DNA of 52,404 nt from an uncultured Clostridia bacterium (GTDB lineage Bacteria; Bacillota; Clostridia; TANB77; CAG-508): contig CAKPRA010000010.1 of NCBI GenBank assembly GCA_934180065.1, positions 1 to 52,404 on the forward strand, given 5' to 3'. The notes under the pieces are model-generated. The model made no database searches and had not been told where the DNA came from. It saw nothing but the letters and a program-made list of their open reading frames with translations. Position 1 is the stretch's first letter. The number at the start of each line of letters is the position of its first letter. Both the position numbers and the translations under genes were made by a program. Positions 26,251 through 35,371 of the stretch are shown here, in pieces.

Positions 26251-29200
26251 CATTTTCCTCCTCATCAATTACGCCTAAAAGCTTAATAAACGTTGATTTT
26301 CTTCTTAATGAAGCATAACCAAAACTATCTTTACAAATACTTGTTATTTCTCTCTTTTCAATATTTGATTGAATTGTTGTTTGTGTATCAAATCCACTTC
26401 CAATGTAAACTCCAGTTCCTTGATTAACATATCTTCGATACCAAGAATCAATTTGTGAATTTTTAATTTTAGATGCATTATCTATAACAATAAAGTTACA
26501 ATTTCCGGCTAATTTTGCGCCATTAAGATTTGATGTAAAACGTTCTTTTTCAGATCCCAGTTTGTCTAAAAATTTTCCTATACCAATTATTATATATAAA
26601 ATATCATTTTTCTCTCTATTAGTATAATTATTATTTATTCTTTCAGTCATTTTATTAAACCTATTAACAAAGCCATCTTCACTTTTAATTACTAATTCCT
26701 CTTCATCAAACAATACAATATCTACATTATTTAACATTTTGATTTCTTTAATTAATGCAGAAACAAATTGGGTTGTTTTTTCGACATCAATAGCAGTAAT
26801 AATTGTAACAATATCCTTTTTAAAATTATATAAATATGGCTCAATATTTCTTGTCGAAATTCCAATTGGCACACAAGTTAAATCTTTTAATTTACTTTTT
26901 ACATCTTCAATATTTACAACTTTTGGCACTACCGGAATCTTTGGAGCACATAATTTATTTTTCTTCTTTAGTTTATCTATAAATTTTTTCATAGATTCAT
27001 TTATATTTTCCGCTAAAAACATTTTTGCAGTTTGAAATTCATATACTGTATCATCATCCACAGTACATAAGCCTCTGCCGTATAAATTTGATGGTTTCTT
27101 TCTTTTGGCTTTACTTAAAATAACAGAATAATCATTTGTCAATAATTGTAAAGTTAATTTTCTTTTAAAATTTTGACTTGTTCTAGTTCTAACCTCATTA
27201 TAAGCATTTGCAGTTATTATGAATACAATACCATATTTATTGCAATTTTTAAAAATTCTGTTCAATTCTTCTTCCTGTCTTATAAATAATTGGAAAAAAT
27301 TTCCGAAATCATTTATCATTACAACAATCATTGGCATTGGCTCTTTACCAGTTTTAAGATAGAGCTTATAGCTTCCATTATAATCAATCAGCATTTGTTT
27401 TCTTCTTTTCATTTCTTTTTTTATCATTGTAAACATTCTTACAATTTTTTCCACATCATCAACTAGCATAACATCACCAACATTTGGTGCATCTCTAAAC
27501 AAAGTTAATATTTCATTTCCAAAATCTATTAAGTAAAATTGGACTTCTTCACTTGTATGAGTAATCATAGCATCATATAATACAGAAAACATTACTAATT
27601 CCTTACCGCTATCATTACTTCCATATATTATTGTATTTCCATCATTACTCAAATTTAATGTTAAGATATCCTGTCTTTGATTAAACGGATCATCATATTC
27701 GCCTATAATCGGATTAATAATATTTTTTTCTGCAATAACATTGTATTTCTTTCTTAGTTTGCTAATATAAATATTTTCTGGAATAGGTTCCAACCATAAT
27801 GAATTTTCATGAATATTTTTTCTTTTTGCTAAATCGTCCAAATAATTTACTATGTTTGTTAATTGATCTCCTTTATTTTCTATTGTTTTATCTTCATTTT
27901 TTTCTTCATTGTCATCAACTTTTTTTATAACAGATCCAATATTTGATATAAATTCAATTGCATTATTTTCTTCTTTTTTTACTATATCTGATTCTACATA
28001 CGGAACTCCTGTATATCCGGATTGTCCTAATGCAAAATATTCATCATTTCCAACATTAATATAAAATTGTCCTGCATTTTTCAATAATGCTGCATCTGTT
28101 TTTCCAATTATATCTTTACTGTCACTTTTATTTTGAACTTTCAAGCATATACCAAATTTACTATTACTACGTATTTGTTCATTAACCACTCCTGATGGTT
28201 TTTGAGTTGCAAGAATAAGATGAACACCCAAACTACGACCAATTCTTGAAACACTCATCAATTCAGCCATAAAATCTGGTTGTTGTTGTTTTAGTTCCGC
28301 AAATTCATCACAGATAATAAATAAGTGTGAAATTGGCTCTTTTAATACTCCTTCATGGTAAAATCTTTGATATTTATATATATCAATTGTTGATTCATTA
28401 GTTATATTTTTAGCTTCATTAAATTTTATTTGTCTTCTTCTTAATTCACTTTGAATTGATTCCAATGAACGTTGAATCCCTACGGAATCAATATTTGTTA
28501 TTGTACCAACTAAATGTGGTAATTGTACATCTTTCTTTTTAAATGCTCCGGCTAATCCACCACCTTTATAATCAATTAGAATAAAAGTTACATCATCTGG
28601 ATGATAATTAATAGCCAATGATAAAATATATGTTATTATAAATTCGCTCTTACCTGAACCTGTTGTTCCAGCTATTAATCCATGTGGACCATGATATTTT
28701 TCGTGAGCATCCAAATAAATTGCATTTCCCATAGCATCAATTCCTATTTGAGCTTGCAATGATTTTGTTGAGTCATTACTACTCCATCTATTCAATATGT
28801 TTAACTGCTCTATGTTTCCTGAATCATACATTTCCATAAAATTATAATGTTTTGGTAAAGCTAAAGCTTTTGATGATGTGTATTTTATTGGTATATTAGA
28901 TATTACCCTTGAAATTTTTCCATAGTCTACTTTTTCAAATTTATCCAATTTGATCTTTTTTCGTACCGTTTCAGAAGCTTCATTTAATAATAAATGAACA
29001 GAATCATTTTCAATTTCAATAAATGCTTTACATTTATTTGGAGCTTGTCTTATATCATTTGTTATATTTACTAAACTAAAACCATAATTTTGTTCTGAAT
29101 TAACAATTCTATCTAATAACCTTATGTCATTTAATTTTCTATAATTATCCGTAAATACAACATAATATGTATCAAAATCTTTATAACTAATATCATCTGC

Positions 29201-30865
29201 TTTAAAATTATCAGTATCTTCAGGAATTCGTTCTAAAAGTTGTTCGTCTAAATACTGCGTCACTTCATTGATTTCATTTCTACTTGATGCCAAAAATCTT
29301 ATTGAATTTGCATCATCCCACACATGAGGAATCATTCTTACAAAATCCCAATCATCTATATTCTTAACGAGAAAAACTAATTTTAATGTTCGAAAATTTT
29401 GCAAAGATACTAGTTGTAAAATTATGTTTTGCATATATTCTTTTATTTTATTTTTTTCCTTAGATATTATTGATACTACATTATTATTAGCTAACGAAAT
29501 GGAAATAGGCATTCCGGATATTATTCTTGAACTATTTACCACATCATAATAAATATCTAATAAATTATCTGGCTCTTCTATAAATTTAGGTTCAACTTTA
29601 TCAATTCCAATATCTATTTCTTTATCACCATTTCCTAAATTAACACATAAAAAATCTTCATCCTCAATTTGTCTTTCCCATAATTTATGTGACTTTTCCA
29701 AAACAATACGTTCACATTCATCAGCAATCATATTGTTTTCTTTAATAATTCTATCTTGGTTTTCAACTACTTCATTAATTTCCATAATTTTAGAGTTTAT
29801 ATATTTTTTATATGCAATTTGACGATTTTTTTCTTTTTTGTTTCGCTTTTTTATTTTTAAACATACTCTAATTATTGGAATAGCAATCATTGAACACAAT
29901 AATATACTCGTTGTTGCAACTCTTTGTATTAATTCGGTTTTATTTTGTTTTAATGTTGAAAAAGTTAAAATTATAGTCAAAACTGATATTATAGCCATAC
30001 CAGCAGAAGAAAATAAAGAAAAAATTTGATTCGTATTATCACTATCATTTTTTTTACTTGGCATATCAATACTAATTTCTTCAACAGGTATTTTTTCAAT
30101 GATTCTTGGAGAGCAATAAAAGTAATCGCTCTCTTTATATAATTCTACGTCATCTTCTTTTTTCTCTGTAATTTTAATATCTTCCAATTTTTTATGAATA
30201 ATCTCATCGACATGAAGTGAATTAATATTTATCCTAGCATATTTTAAATCTCCCAAAATATTTAAGTAATCATCTAGTATCATTAATTTAATTCCCGATA
30301 TAGATACTATGTCACCATTTTCAATTAAAGCAATATTGTCAATATCTACAAATTCATTATTTAAATATGTTCCAAATAAATCATCATAGTTTTCCAAAAA
30401 CCATCTACCATTCTTTAAGTATATTCGTGCATGACAATTTTTTATAAGATTATCCATTATCATAATATCATTTTTTTCGCTCGAACCTATTAAAATTTCA
30501 TTGTTGGCAATTTTATATGTTTTAATTCTTGTTTCATATGTTGGAAAACAATATAATGCATATAACTCATCATCATTTCTTAATGAAATTAATATTTTTT
30601 TATTATAATCTAGCCCAACTTCTTTAATCACTGTTTGAGATGAAGAAATAATTCTAAAACCATCTTTTTCTTTTTTTACATACTGTTCATTAATGATTTT
30701 TGAATATTTATTACTAGCAACAATCCAAGTCCCATTTAAGCTTTTTATATTAACTAATTTTTGCTCTTCATTGTCTGAATTATCACATAGCCAATAATCT
30801 CCTCCAACTGTATCAGGCAAAGTCATTTTAAATATTTTTTTATTACCTACCAGCTTTACAATCAT
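26243..30865 (-). CDS. essC: EssC-type type VII secretion ATPase (FHA and FtsK/SpoIIIE domains)
   Basis: This 1540-residue protein is the membrane motor of a Firmicute type VII (Ess/WXG100) system. An N-terminal FHA region (about 75-190) includes GSSEKNDIMIMDNLIKNCHA and ENGDIVSISG. Two membrane helices lie at about 280-330. The first FtsK-like ATPase shows Walker A GTTGSGKSE (near residue 730), IDYKGGG, and Walker B FIICDEFAEL (near 845). The second ATPase (near 1080) reads IYGSNDSGKELV, with a poor Walker A. The third (near 1350) has TAIDVEKTT, with no proper P-loop. Start has AAAGGA. Only the YukD-like and WXG-like genes are near; EssB, EsaA and EssA are absent from the window. Confidence 0.92.
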   Translation of the reverse strand: MIVKLVGNKKIFKMTLPDTVGGDYWLCDNSDNEEQKLVNIKSLNGTWIVASNKYSKIINEQYVKKEKDGFRIISSSQTVIKEVGLDYNKKILISLRNDDELYALYCFPTYETRIKTYKIANNEILIGSSEKNDIMIMDNLIKNCHARIYLKNGRWFLENYDDLFGTYLNNEFVDIDNIALIENGDIVSISGIKLMILDDYLNILGDLKYARININSLHVDEIIHKKLEDIKITEKKEDDVELYKESDYFYCSPRIIEKIPVEEISIDMPSKKNDSDNTNQIFSLFSSAGMAIISVLTIILTFSTLKQNKTELIQRVATTSILLCSMIAIPIIRVCLKIKKRNKKEKNRQIAYKKYINSKIMEINEVVENQDRIIKENNMIADECERIVLEKSHKLWERQIEDEDFLCVNLGNGDKEIDIGIDKVEPKFIEEPDNLLDIYYDVVNSSRIISGMPISISLANNNVVSIISKEKNKIKEYMQNIILQLVSLQNFRTLKLVFLVKNIDDWDFVRMIPHVWDDANSIRFLASSRNEINEVTQYLDEQLLERIPEDTDNFKADDISYKDFDTYYVVFTDNYRKLNDIRLLDRIVNSEQNYGFSLVNITNDIRQAPNKCKAFIEIENDSVHLLLNEASETVRKKIKLDKFEKVDYGKISRVISNIPIKYTSSKALALPKHYNFMEMYDSGNIEQLNILNRWSSNDSTKSLQAQIGIDAMGNAIYLDAHEKYHGPHGLIAGTTGSGKSEFIITYILSLAINYHPDDVTFILIDYKGGGLAGAFKKKDVQLPHLVGTITNIDSVGIQRSLESIQSELRRRQIKFNEAKNITNESTIDIYKYQRFYHEGVLKEPISHLFIICDEFAELKQQQPDFMAELMSVSRIGRSLGVHLILATQKPSGVVNEQIRSNSKFGICLKVQNKSDSKDIIGKTDAALLKNAGQFYINVGNDEYFALGQSGYTGVPYVESDIVKKEENNAIEFISNIGSVIKKVDDNEEKNEDKTIENKGDQLTNIVNYLDDLAKRKNIHENSLWLEPIPENIYISKLRKKYNVIAEKNIINPIIGEYDDPFNQRQDILTLNLSNDGNTIIYGSNDSGKELVMFSVLYDAMITHTSEEVQFYLIDFGNEILTLFRDAPNVGDVMLVDDVEKIVRMFTMIKKEMKRRKQMLIDYNGSYKLYLKTGKEPMPMIVVMINDFGNFFQLFIRQEEELNRIFKNCNKYGIVFIITANAYNEVRTRTSQNFKRKLTLQLLTNDYSVILSKAKRKKPSNLYGRGLCTVDDDTVYEFQTAKMFLAENINESMKKFIDKLKKKNKLCAPKIPVVPKVVNIEDVKSKLKDLTCVPIGISTRNIEPYLYNFKKDIVTIITAIDVEKTTQFVSALIKEIKMLNNVDIVLFDEEELVIKSEDGFVNRFNKMTERINNNYTNREKNDILYIIIGIGKFLDKLGSEKERFTSNLNGAKLAGNCNFIVIDNASKIKNSQIDSWYRRYVNQGTGVYIGSGFDTQTTIQSNIEKREITSICKDSFGYASLRRKSTFIKLLGVIDEEENDE

Positions 30866-30904
30866 ATAAATTTTCCTTTCAAATATGTATATATATTAAT
30901 TTTT

Positions 30905-30932
30905 ATTATATAAAAAATACTATATTTGTCAA
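30905..30932 (-). promoter_or_regulatory. essC promoter
   Basis: On the minus strand TTGACA (30927-30932), 16 bases and TATAAT (30905-30910), 40 bases before the essC start. It makes essC independent of the operon upstream. Confidence 0.7.
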
Positions 30933-31040
30933 AATAACTACATTATCAAAAAAGCCTGTTTTTTTACCGATTTTTACGCACATACATATATTAAACAAAA
31001 ATATTAAATTTATATGTCATTTTTATGTCATTTTAAGAAT

Positions 31041-31120
31041 AAAAAATAAACCTATAAAAAAAATCGTAAATCCGTAATATAAATTACAGATTTACGATTT
31101 TTTTTATAGGTTTATTTTTT
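31041..31120 (-). terminator. very long terminator hairpin overlapping a stop codon
   Basis: 31041-31072 and 31089-31120 are perfect 32-bp reverse complements (key parts ATAAACCTAT and ATCGTAAATC). The loop holds a further 5-bp stem (GTAAT/ATTAC). The distal arm includes the last four codons and the TAA of the gene ending at 31104. T runs follow. It ends the virD4-side operon before essC. Confidence 0.8.
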
Positions 31121-32192
31121 CTGCACCTTTGTCATAAATTGTTCTTATATATTTTTCAATTGATACTCCACTTCTTAATGCCTGTTTTGCCTCACTAGAT
31201 ATTCCAAATGGAAAAGTTCCAACTAATTCCTTTATTTCATCTAAAGTTATTTTTTTTATCATATATTTATCTTCAAAATTTGTTTTAAACGAATTATTAT
31301 CTGCATATAAACCATCTGACAATAATCTAAACATTCTATATTCGTTTTCATCATCAAATCCATTTAAAAGAATCATTTCCGGTTTATATCCCACTATACA
31401 TTCTTTTTTACTTTTAAAAAGCTCTAATATTTCAATTTGCTTAACAATATTTTTGTTTTTATCTTCTTTACATACTTCTATTGATGATATATATGGATCA
31501 GATTTTATTATATTAGAAATATGACTATTCGCATTATTTCCAATATATTTTAGTCCAGTTAATTTTATATATTCTTGTATTATATCATCACTATTAGTTG
31601 GTTGTGCATATATTTCAAACTTATTTATATCTTCATCCTTTCCATATGATGCAAATTCACAAAATATTATTCCGTCTTTTTTAATTTTTCTACAATATGA
31701 TTCATTATCTTCATCATAACTACAATAATCAATTGTATTACCTTTTATGCATTTACGTTTATATTGCAAATCAATAATATTTGAATTTAAATATTTTTTT
31801 CTGGTAGAAATATCAATATAATTATTTACTGATACAATTGTTTGACCAATTTTATTTGATTTAACATTTTTTCTTCTTACGGAAATAAATGGCTCATTGG
31901 AAAAATATCCTTCCACTAATGTAAAATCATCATGTGTAACTGATATATTTCCTTCTTCATTTTGTGCAATTTTTTTCATAAGCATTTTACGCATTTTAGG
32001 TACAATTTGCATAAAAGAAACTGAATATTCTTTTGCATATTTTTGATTATCCAAATATTCCATTATTGGCTTTATATCGATTTTTTCATCAAATTCAAAT
32101 CTATAACTTGAATTTGGTGCATTTAGTAATTTTGGTTCATTTTTGTGAAAAATTTTTTCATTAATAAATCTCTTTATTTCCTCAAAACTCAT
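31104..32192 (-). CDS. hypothetical protein between virD4 and essC
   Basis: I do not recognise this 362-residue protein. It has no signal peptide or membrane segment. It alternates strands and helices in two similar-looking halves: an N-terminal part with IVPKMRKMLMKKIAQNEEGN and RKKYLNSNIIDLQYKRKC, and a later part with ILELFKSKKECIVGYKPEM and MFRLLSDGLY. It ends with GISSEAKQALRSGVSIEKYI, a helical tail. The start has AAGGAG 7 bases away. It is isolated by the terminator after virD4 (32234-32289) and its own long hairpin. It may be a cytoplasmic factor of the neighbouring type VII locus, but that is only from position. Confidence 0.7.
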   Translation of the reverse strand: MSFEEIKRFINEKIFHKNEPKLLNAPNSSYRFEFDEKIDIKPIMEYLDNQKYAKEYSVSFMQIVPKMRKMLMKKIAQNEEGNISVTHDDFTLVEGYFSNEPFISVRRKNVKSNKIGQTIVSVNNYIDISTRKKYLNSNIIDLQYKRKCIKGNTIDYCSYDEDNESYCRKIKKDGIIFCEFASYGKDEDINKFEIYAQPTNSDDIIQEYIKLTGLKYIGNNANSHISNIIKSDPYISSIEVCKEDKNKNIVKQIEILELFKSKKECIVGYKPEMILLNGFDDENEYRMFRLLSDGLYADNNSFKTNFEDKYMIKKITLDEIKELVGTFPFGISSEAKQALRSGVSIEKYIRTIYDKGAEKINL

Positions 32193-32233
32193 CTTTTGTA
32201 TCTCCTTATTTTCGAATAATTCTCTTTTATAAT

Positions 32234-32289
32234 AAAAATTATACCAGAATTTAGATTTAATAATAGGACATTCTGGTATAATTTTTTTA
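32234..32289 (-). terminator. intrinsic terminator after virD4
   Basis: AAAAATTATACCAGAAT (32234-32250) pairs with ATTCTGGTATAATTTTT (32270-32286) around a 19-base loop. It is followed by T-rich sequence on the minus strand and starts 6 bases after the virD4 stop. Confidence 0.75.
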
Positions 32290-32294
32290 TTTAA

Positions 32295-33917
32295 TTAAGA
32301 ATCTGAATCATCTTCAATTGTTCCAAATAATTCATCAAATTTTGCTTCTAATTCTTTTTGTATATCTAAAATATCATTCGAATTTTCATTATTTGGTTCA
32401 TCAGTTAAATCATCTGATAATAATTCATCTAAATCACTATCACTTATTGAATTATTATTAAATTCATTTTTTGTTTTAGAATCATTTTCTAACAAGTCAT
32501 CTACAGGCTTTGCGTCACTAATATTTATATTATTAACATTTGTATTATCTTTAATATCATCATCTTCAAATAAATCATCCAAAGAATCTATCTTTAAATT
32601 TTTCTCTTTTTCATCTTCTAACCCTTGATTTGGATTATATGGGTTAAATCTTCTCCAAGCCCCTCTTTCACCGCCATTATACTGATTATGACTTAACTTA
32701 AATTTGTTAAAATCTTTAAGCATATGTGTCTTATAAAAGAAAAGTTTTTTTGCTTTAACAGGTTTTAAACCTTTTTCATAAATAATACAATAATCCATAC
32801 TCATTCTTCTTAATTCATCAGGTGTCATCAATGCTCTTGCCATTATTTGCTCTGAATCAGTTGTACCGCTTTTATGCCCATCTTTATCTTTACTTTTTGA
32901 AGTACTTTCTCTTGAAATTGTTTTTTCTCCTAGAGCTTTTGAAAAATATTCAACAGTTTTTGTTGAGTTACTTCCTAAAAACAAGTGAGTATCACAGTTA
33001 CCCATTATGGTTTCATAAGCCTTATCATAAATAGCTTCAAGTTGATCTAAGTTTTGTAAAATAACACTAAATGAAATTTTTCTACTTCTTGATGTAGAAA
33101 TCTTTTTATCAAAATCAGGAATTTGTCCAATATTTGCAAACTCATCTAATATAAAAAACGTAGGAACCTTTAGTTTTCCACCAGGTGATTTATCCGCTAA
33201 ATCATATAGTTGTTGAATCATCTGAGAGAAAAAGATTGTTAGCAAGAAGTCATATGCTGTATGAGTATCTGATGAAATTACATAAACTGATGTCTTTTTA
33301 TTTCCAATATCATCAAAATTTATTGTATCAGTTGAAGTAACTTCTGCAATATCTTTTGAGTCAAATTTACCAAGTTTTGCCTGAACACTTACTAAAATTG
33401 AACTAAAAGTTTTTTCAGATGCAACTTCAACGTTTTTATAATAAGTTCTTGCTGGGTGATTTATTGGTAACACGCTCATCATTTCTTTTAATAGATTTCC
33501 ACCATTACTATCAGCAGCAGCAGCAGCTCTGACCATTTCGGCACAACTTGCTAAGTTTTGCTCTTCAGGTGGTCTAGTCGCTAATAAATAAAAAATCAAT
33601 GATTTTAATAACATTTCTGAAGTATCATCCCAAAAAGGATCTGAGGAGTTAGCTGTTTTAGATTGACCCCTAACAATTGTATTAGCAATAACATCAACAT
33701 CTAGCTCAGTTTTTATATGTGCTAATGGGTTATAACCATCACTATTTTTAGGATTTACTAAATTTAATGCTTTAATTTCATATCCATTTTCTTGTAAATA
33801 ACCAGCTGTATCATCATATAGCTCACCTTTAGGATCTGTAAAAACATATGATCCTAATTTTTGATAAGCATTTGGTTTTGAATATGCGGCTGATTTACCA
33901 GCTCCAGATCCGTCCAA
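32295..33917 (-). CDS. virD4: VirD4/TraG coupling ATPase, C-terminal part (frameshifted)
   Basis: This 540-residue frame holds most of a VirD4/TraG T4SS coupling protein, the ATPase that recruits substrates to the channel. It begins inside Walker A (GSGAGKSAAYSKPNAYQKLG). It continues with FTDPKGELYDDTAGYL, Walker B KVPTFFILDEFANIGQIPD (near residue 245) and SFSVILQNLDQLEAIY. The tail (from about 440) is very acidic (DDLFEDDDIKD, then DLDELLSDDL). The first codon counted here (TTG at 33917) is not a natural start; the rest of the protein is in the frame 33895-34362. The body of the gene is intact, so the lesion is recent, or a sequence error. Confidence 0.85.
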   Translation of the reverse strand: MDGSGAGKSAAYSKPNAYQKLGSYVFTDPKGELYDDTAGYLQENGYEIKALNLVNPKNSDGYNPLAHIKTELDVDVIANTIVRGQSKTANSSDPFWDDTSEMLLKSLIFYLLATRPPEEQNLASCAEMVRAAAAADSNGGNLLKEMMSVLPINHPARTYYKNVEVASEKTFSSILVSVQAKLGKFDSKDIAEVTSTDTINFDDIGNKKTSVYVISSDTHTAYDFLLTIFFSQMIQQLYDLADKSPGGKLKVPTFFILDEFANIGQIPDFDKKISTSRSRKISFSVILQNLDQLEAIYDKAYETIMGNCDTHLFLGSNSTKTVEYFSKALGEKTISRESTSKSKDKDGHKSGTTDSEQIMARALMTPDELRRMSMDYCIIYEKGLKPVKAKKLFFYKTHMLKDFNKFKLSHNQYNGGERGAWRRFNPYNPNQGLEDEKEKNLKIDSLDDLFEDDDIKDNTNVNNINISDAKPVDDLLENDSKTKNEFNNNSISDSDLDELLSDDLTDEPNNENSNDILDIQKELEAKFDELFGTIEDDSDS

Positions 33918-34362
33918 CTATCAAAACGTTAACATTTCCAGGTTTATTTACTGGCAAGTAATTATTTTCAGCTAAAATTATTCCTTTATTCTTACTTAAT
34001 ACTTTGTATTGCTCTCCACCTTCACACCAGTCACTAGATCCATGCTCTATATTATGATATTTACCTTCTTTATTTTTAAGCAATAATATTACTGAAAATA
34101 TAAGATAAAATACTGAATAATATTTCAATACATTCATAGTATTATTTACATACTTTGTCTGAAAGGCTTTTACTCTTATTTCAATATTTAAAATATAATC
34201 TAAAATAATTGATAAGAAAGTATCCGTTCTAAAACCATTATTATATGTAGAATCAACTCCTGCAACTGCAACAGGCACGACTAATACTATGGCCAAAACA
34301 AGCCATAGTATTAAACAAACAAGTATTTTTTTCTTTAATTTTTCTGTAAAAATTTTTCCCAT
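33895..34362 (-). CDS. virD4: VirD4/TraG coupling ATPase, N-terminal part (frameshifted)
   Basis: The 155-residue frame encodes the membrane part of the same VirD4 protein. It has a helix at about residues 10-35 (LVCLILWLVLAIVLVVPVAV), a second at about 80-97, and the conserved HIEHGSSDWC-like segment (YHNIEHGSSDWCEGGEQYKV). It then reads GNVNVLIVG and leaves frame with RIWSW and a stop. Dropping one base from GTTGGACGGATCTGGA restores VGGSGAGKS, a perfect Walker A in the other frame. As written, two separate polypeptides would result and neither could bind ATP properly. The start has an AGAAGGTG site. Confidence 0.85.
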   Translation of the reverse strand: MGKIFTEKLKKKILVCLILWLVLAIVLVVPVAVAGVDSTYNNGFRTDTFLSIILDYILNIEIRVKAFQTKYVNNTMNVLKYYSVFYLIFSVILLLKNKEGKYHNIEHGSSDWCEGGEQYKVLSKNKGIILAENNYLPVNKPGNVNVLIVGRIWSW

Positions 34363-34394
34363 TTTTTCACCTTCTCATTTGTTTTTATATTCCT

Positions 34395-34730
34395 TTATCT
34401 ATCTTTTGTAGATAAAATTTGGAATTTTTCTTTTAATTTATTATTAAAATATGAGTTTCTAACTTCTCCTAATGTTTTTAATAATTTTTTTCCATCTCTA
34501 TCTTTTTTAACAATAGCACGTATATAATTTCCATTTTTGTTCATTATTTTATTACTTTTTACTTCTATTTGATTAAAATCTGGTTGCTTTTCTATATTTT
34601 TTCTAGTTTTTTTAGCCTTATTTCCAGTAACTTCTTCTCTCTCATTATTTTTTACAATGCTTGTTGCCATAATATTTAAGCCTATTGTTTTTCCTCCAGA
34701 CCTTCCTATAATTATAGATGGCTCATTCAT
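34395..34730 (-). CDS. small basic hypothetical protein upstream of virD4
   Basis: The 111-residue product has no signal peptide or membrane helix. It is rich in Lys, Asn and Arg (KAKKTRKNIEKQPDFNQIEV, then RAIVKKDRDGKKLLKTLGEV), which could suit nucleic-acid or acidic-protein binding. The opening MNEPSIIIGRSGGKTIGLNI recalls a P-loop superficially (GRSGGKT), but the domain is far too short for an ATPase. I do not recognise it. It has a GGGAG site 10 bases before the ATG and lies in the dnaJ-virD4 operon. Confidence 0.65.
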   Translation of the reverse strand: MNEPSIIIGRSGGKTIGLNIMATSIVKNNEREEVTGNKAKKTRKNIEKQPDFNQIEVKSNKIMNKNGNYIRAIVKKDRDGKKLLKTLGEVRNSYFNNKLKEKFQILSTKDR

Positions 34731-34755
34731 ATAAACTTTACTCCCTTCAATATTT

Positions 34756-35274
34756 TTAATATTGTTTTAGCTCAAATGCTAAATATGTTTTATTTGGTTG
34801 TAATTTGCATTTACCTTTCACTTTACTAGTTTTACTATCAAAATATAAAATTGGTTTTACTTCTTCACCGGTATCAGGGTCTATTATAGAGATTTGTCTT
34901 TTTGAATTTGGTGTGTAATTATACTCTTTATAATATTCCTCATTTGATTCTTTATAAATTGTATCAAATTTCATTGGAACTGGCTTTTTTACAAATTTAA
35001 TTGAATCATCTTTTAAAATTCCTTGATTAACTGTTACCTTTTCTTTATCAAAAGTTAAGAACAAAAGTTGATTTCCAGATTTTTTAGGTAAGTCAACAAA
35101 GTATGTTCTTCTAGTTCCGTCATCCCTTAATTCTTCAATAGAATCCAATCTTTCCATTGAAAATTTAGGAACATCTTTTGATTTTGTTTTATCTGTTTTT
35201 ACTATTTCGTAAATTACCGTATTTATATTTTTTGGATCTGTTATGCTGAAATGCTTTCCTTGTAAATATTCCAT
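34756..35274 (-). CDS. hypothetical protein of the dnaJ-virD4 operon
   Basis: The 172-residue product begins MEYLQGKHFSITDPKNINTV. It appears mostly beta-stranded (TRRTYFVDLPKKSGNQLLFL, then KRQISIIDPDTGEEVKPILY) and ends in TYLAFELKQY. There is no signal peptide, membrane helix or known motif. The start was set at 35274; AGGAAAGGGGTG lies about 12 bases before it, inside the longer frame that would begin at 35307. Gene order suggests a cytoplasmic accessory of the coupling protein or of the J-domain protein, without direct proof. Confidence 0.65.
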   Translation of the reverse strand: MEYLQGKHFSITDPKNINTVIYEIVKTDKTKSKDVPKFSMERLDSIEELRDDGTRRTYFVDLPKKSGNQLLFLTFDKEKVTVNQGILKDDSIKFVKKPVPMKFDTIYKESNEEYYKEYNYTPNSKRQISIIDPDTGEEVKPILYFDSKTSKVKGKCKLQPNKTYLAFELKQY

Positions 35275-35371
35275 ACAATAATACACCCCTTTCCTATGAC
35301 TACTCATAGTTTATCTTTCGAATTTTATACAAACTATATTATATCATTCACAACAATTTTTTGTCAACCTT

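Noticed and set aside
31041..31120. Part of a CRISPR array or IS end
   Set aside because: There is only one inverted pair, no direct repeat series and no transposase nearby. It fits a terminator.
33895..33930. Programmed frameshift in virD4
   Set aside because: The site has no known slippery or stimulatory feature and needs a +1 shift. A sequence error or mutation is simpler.
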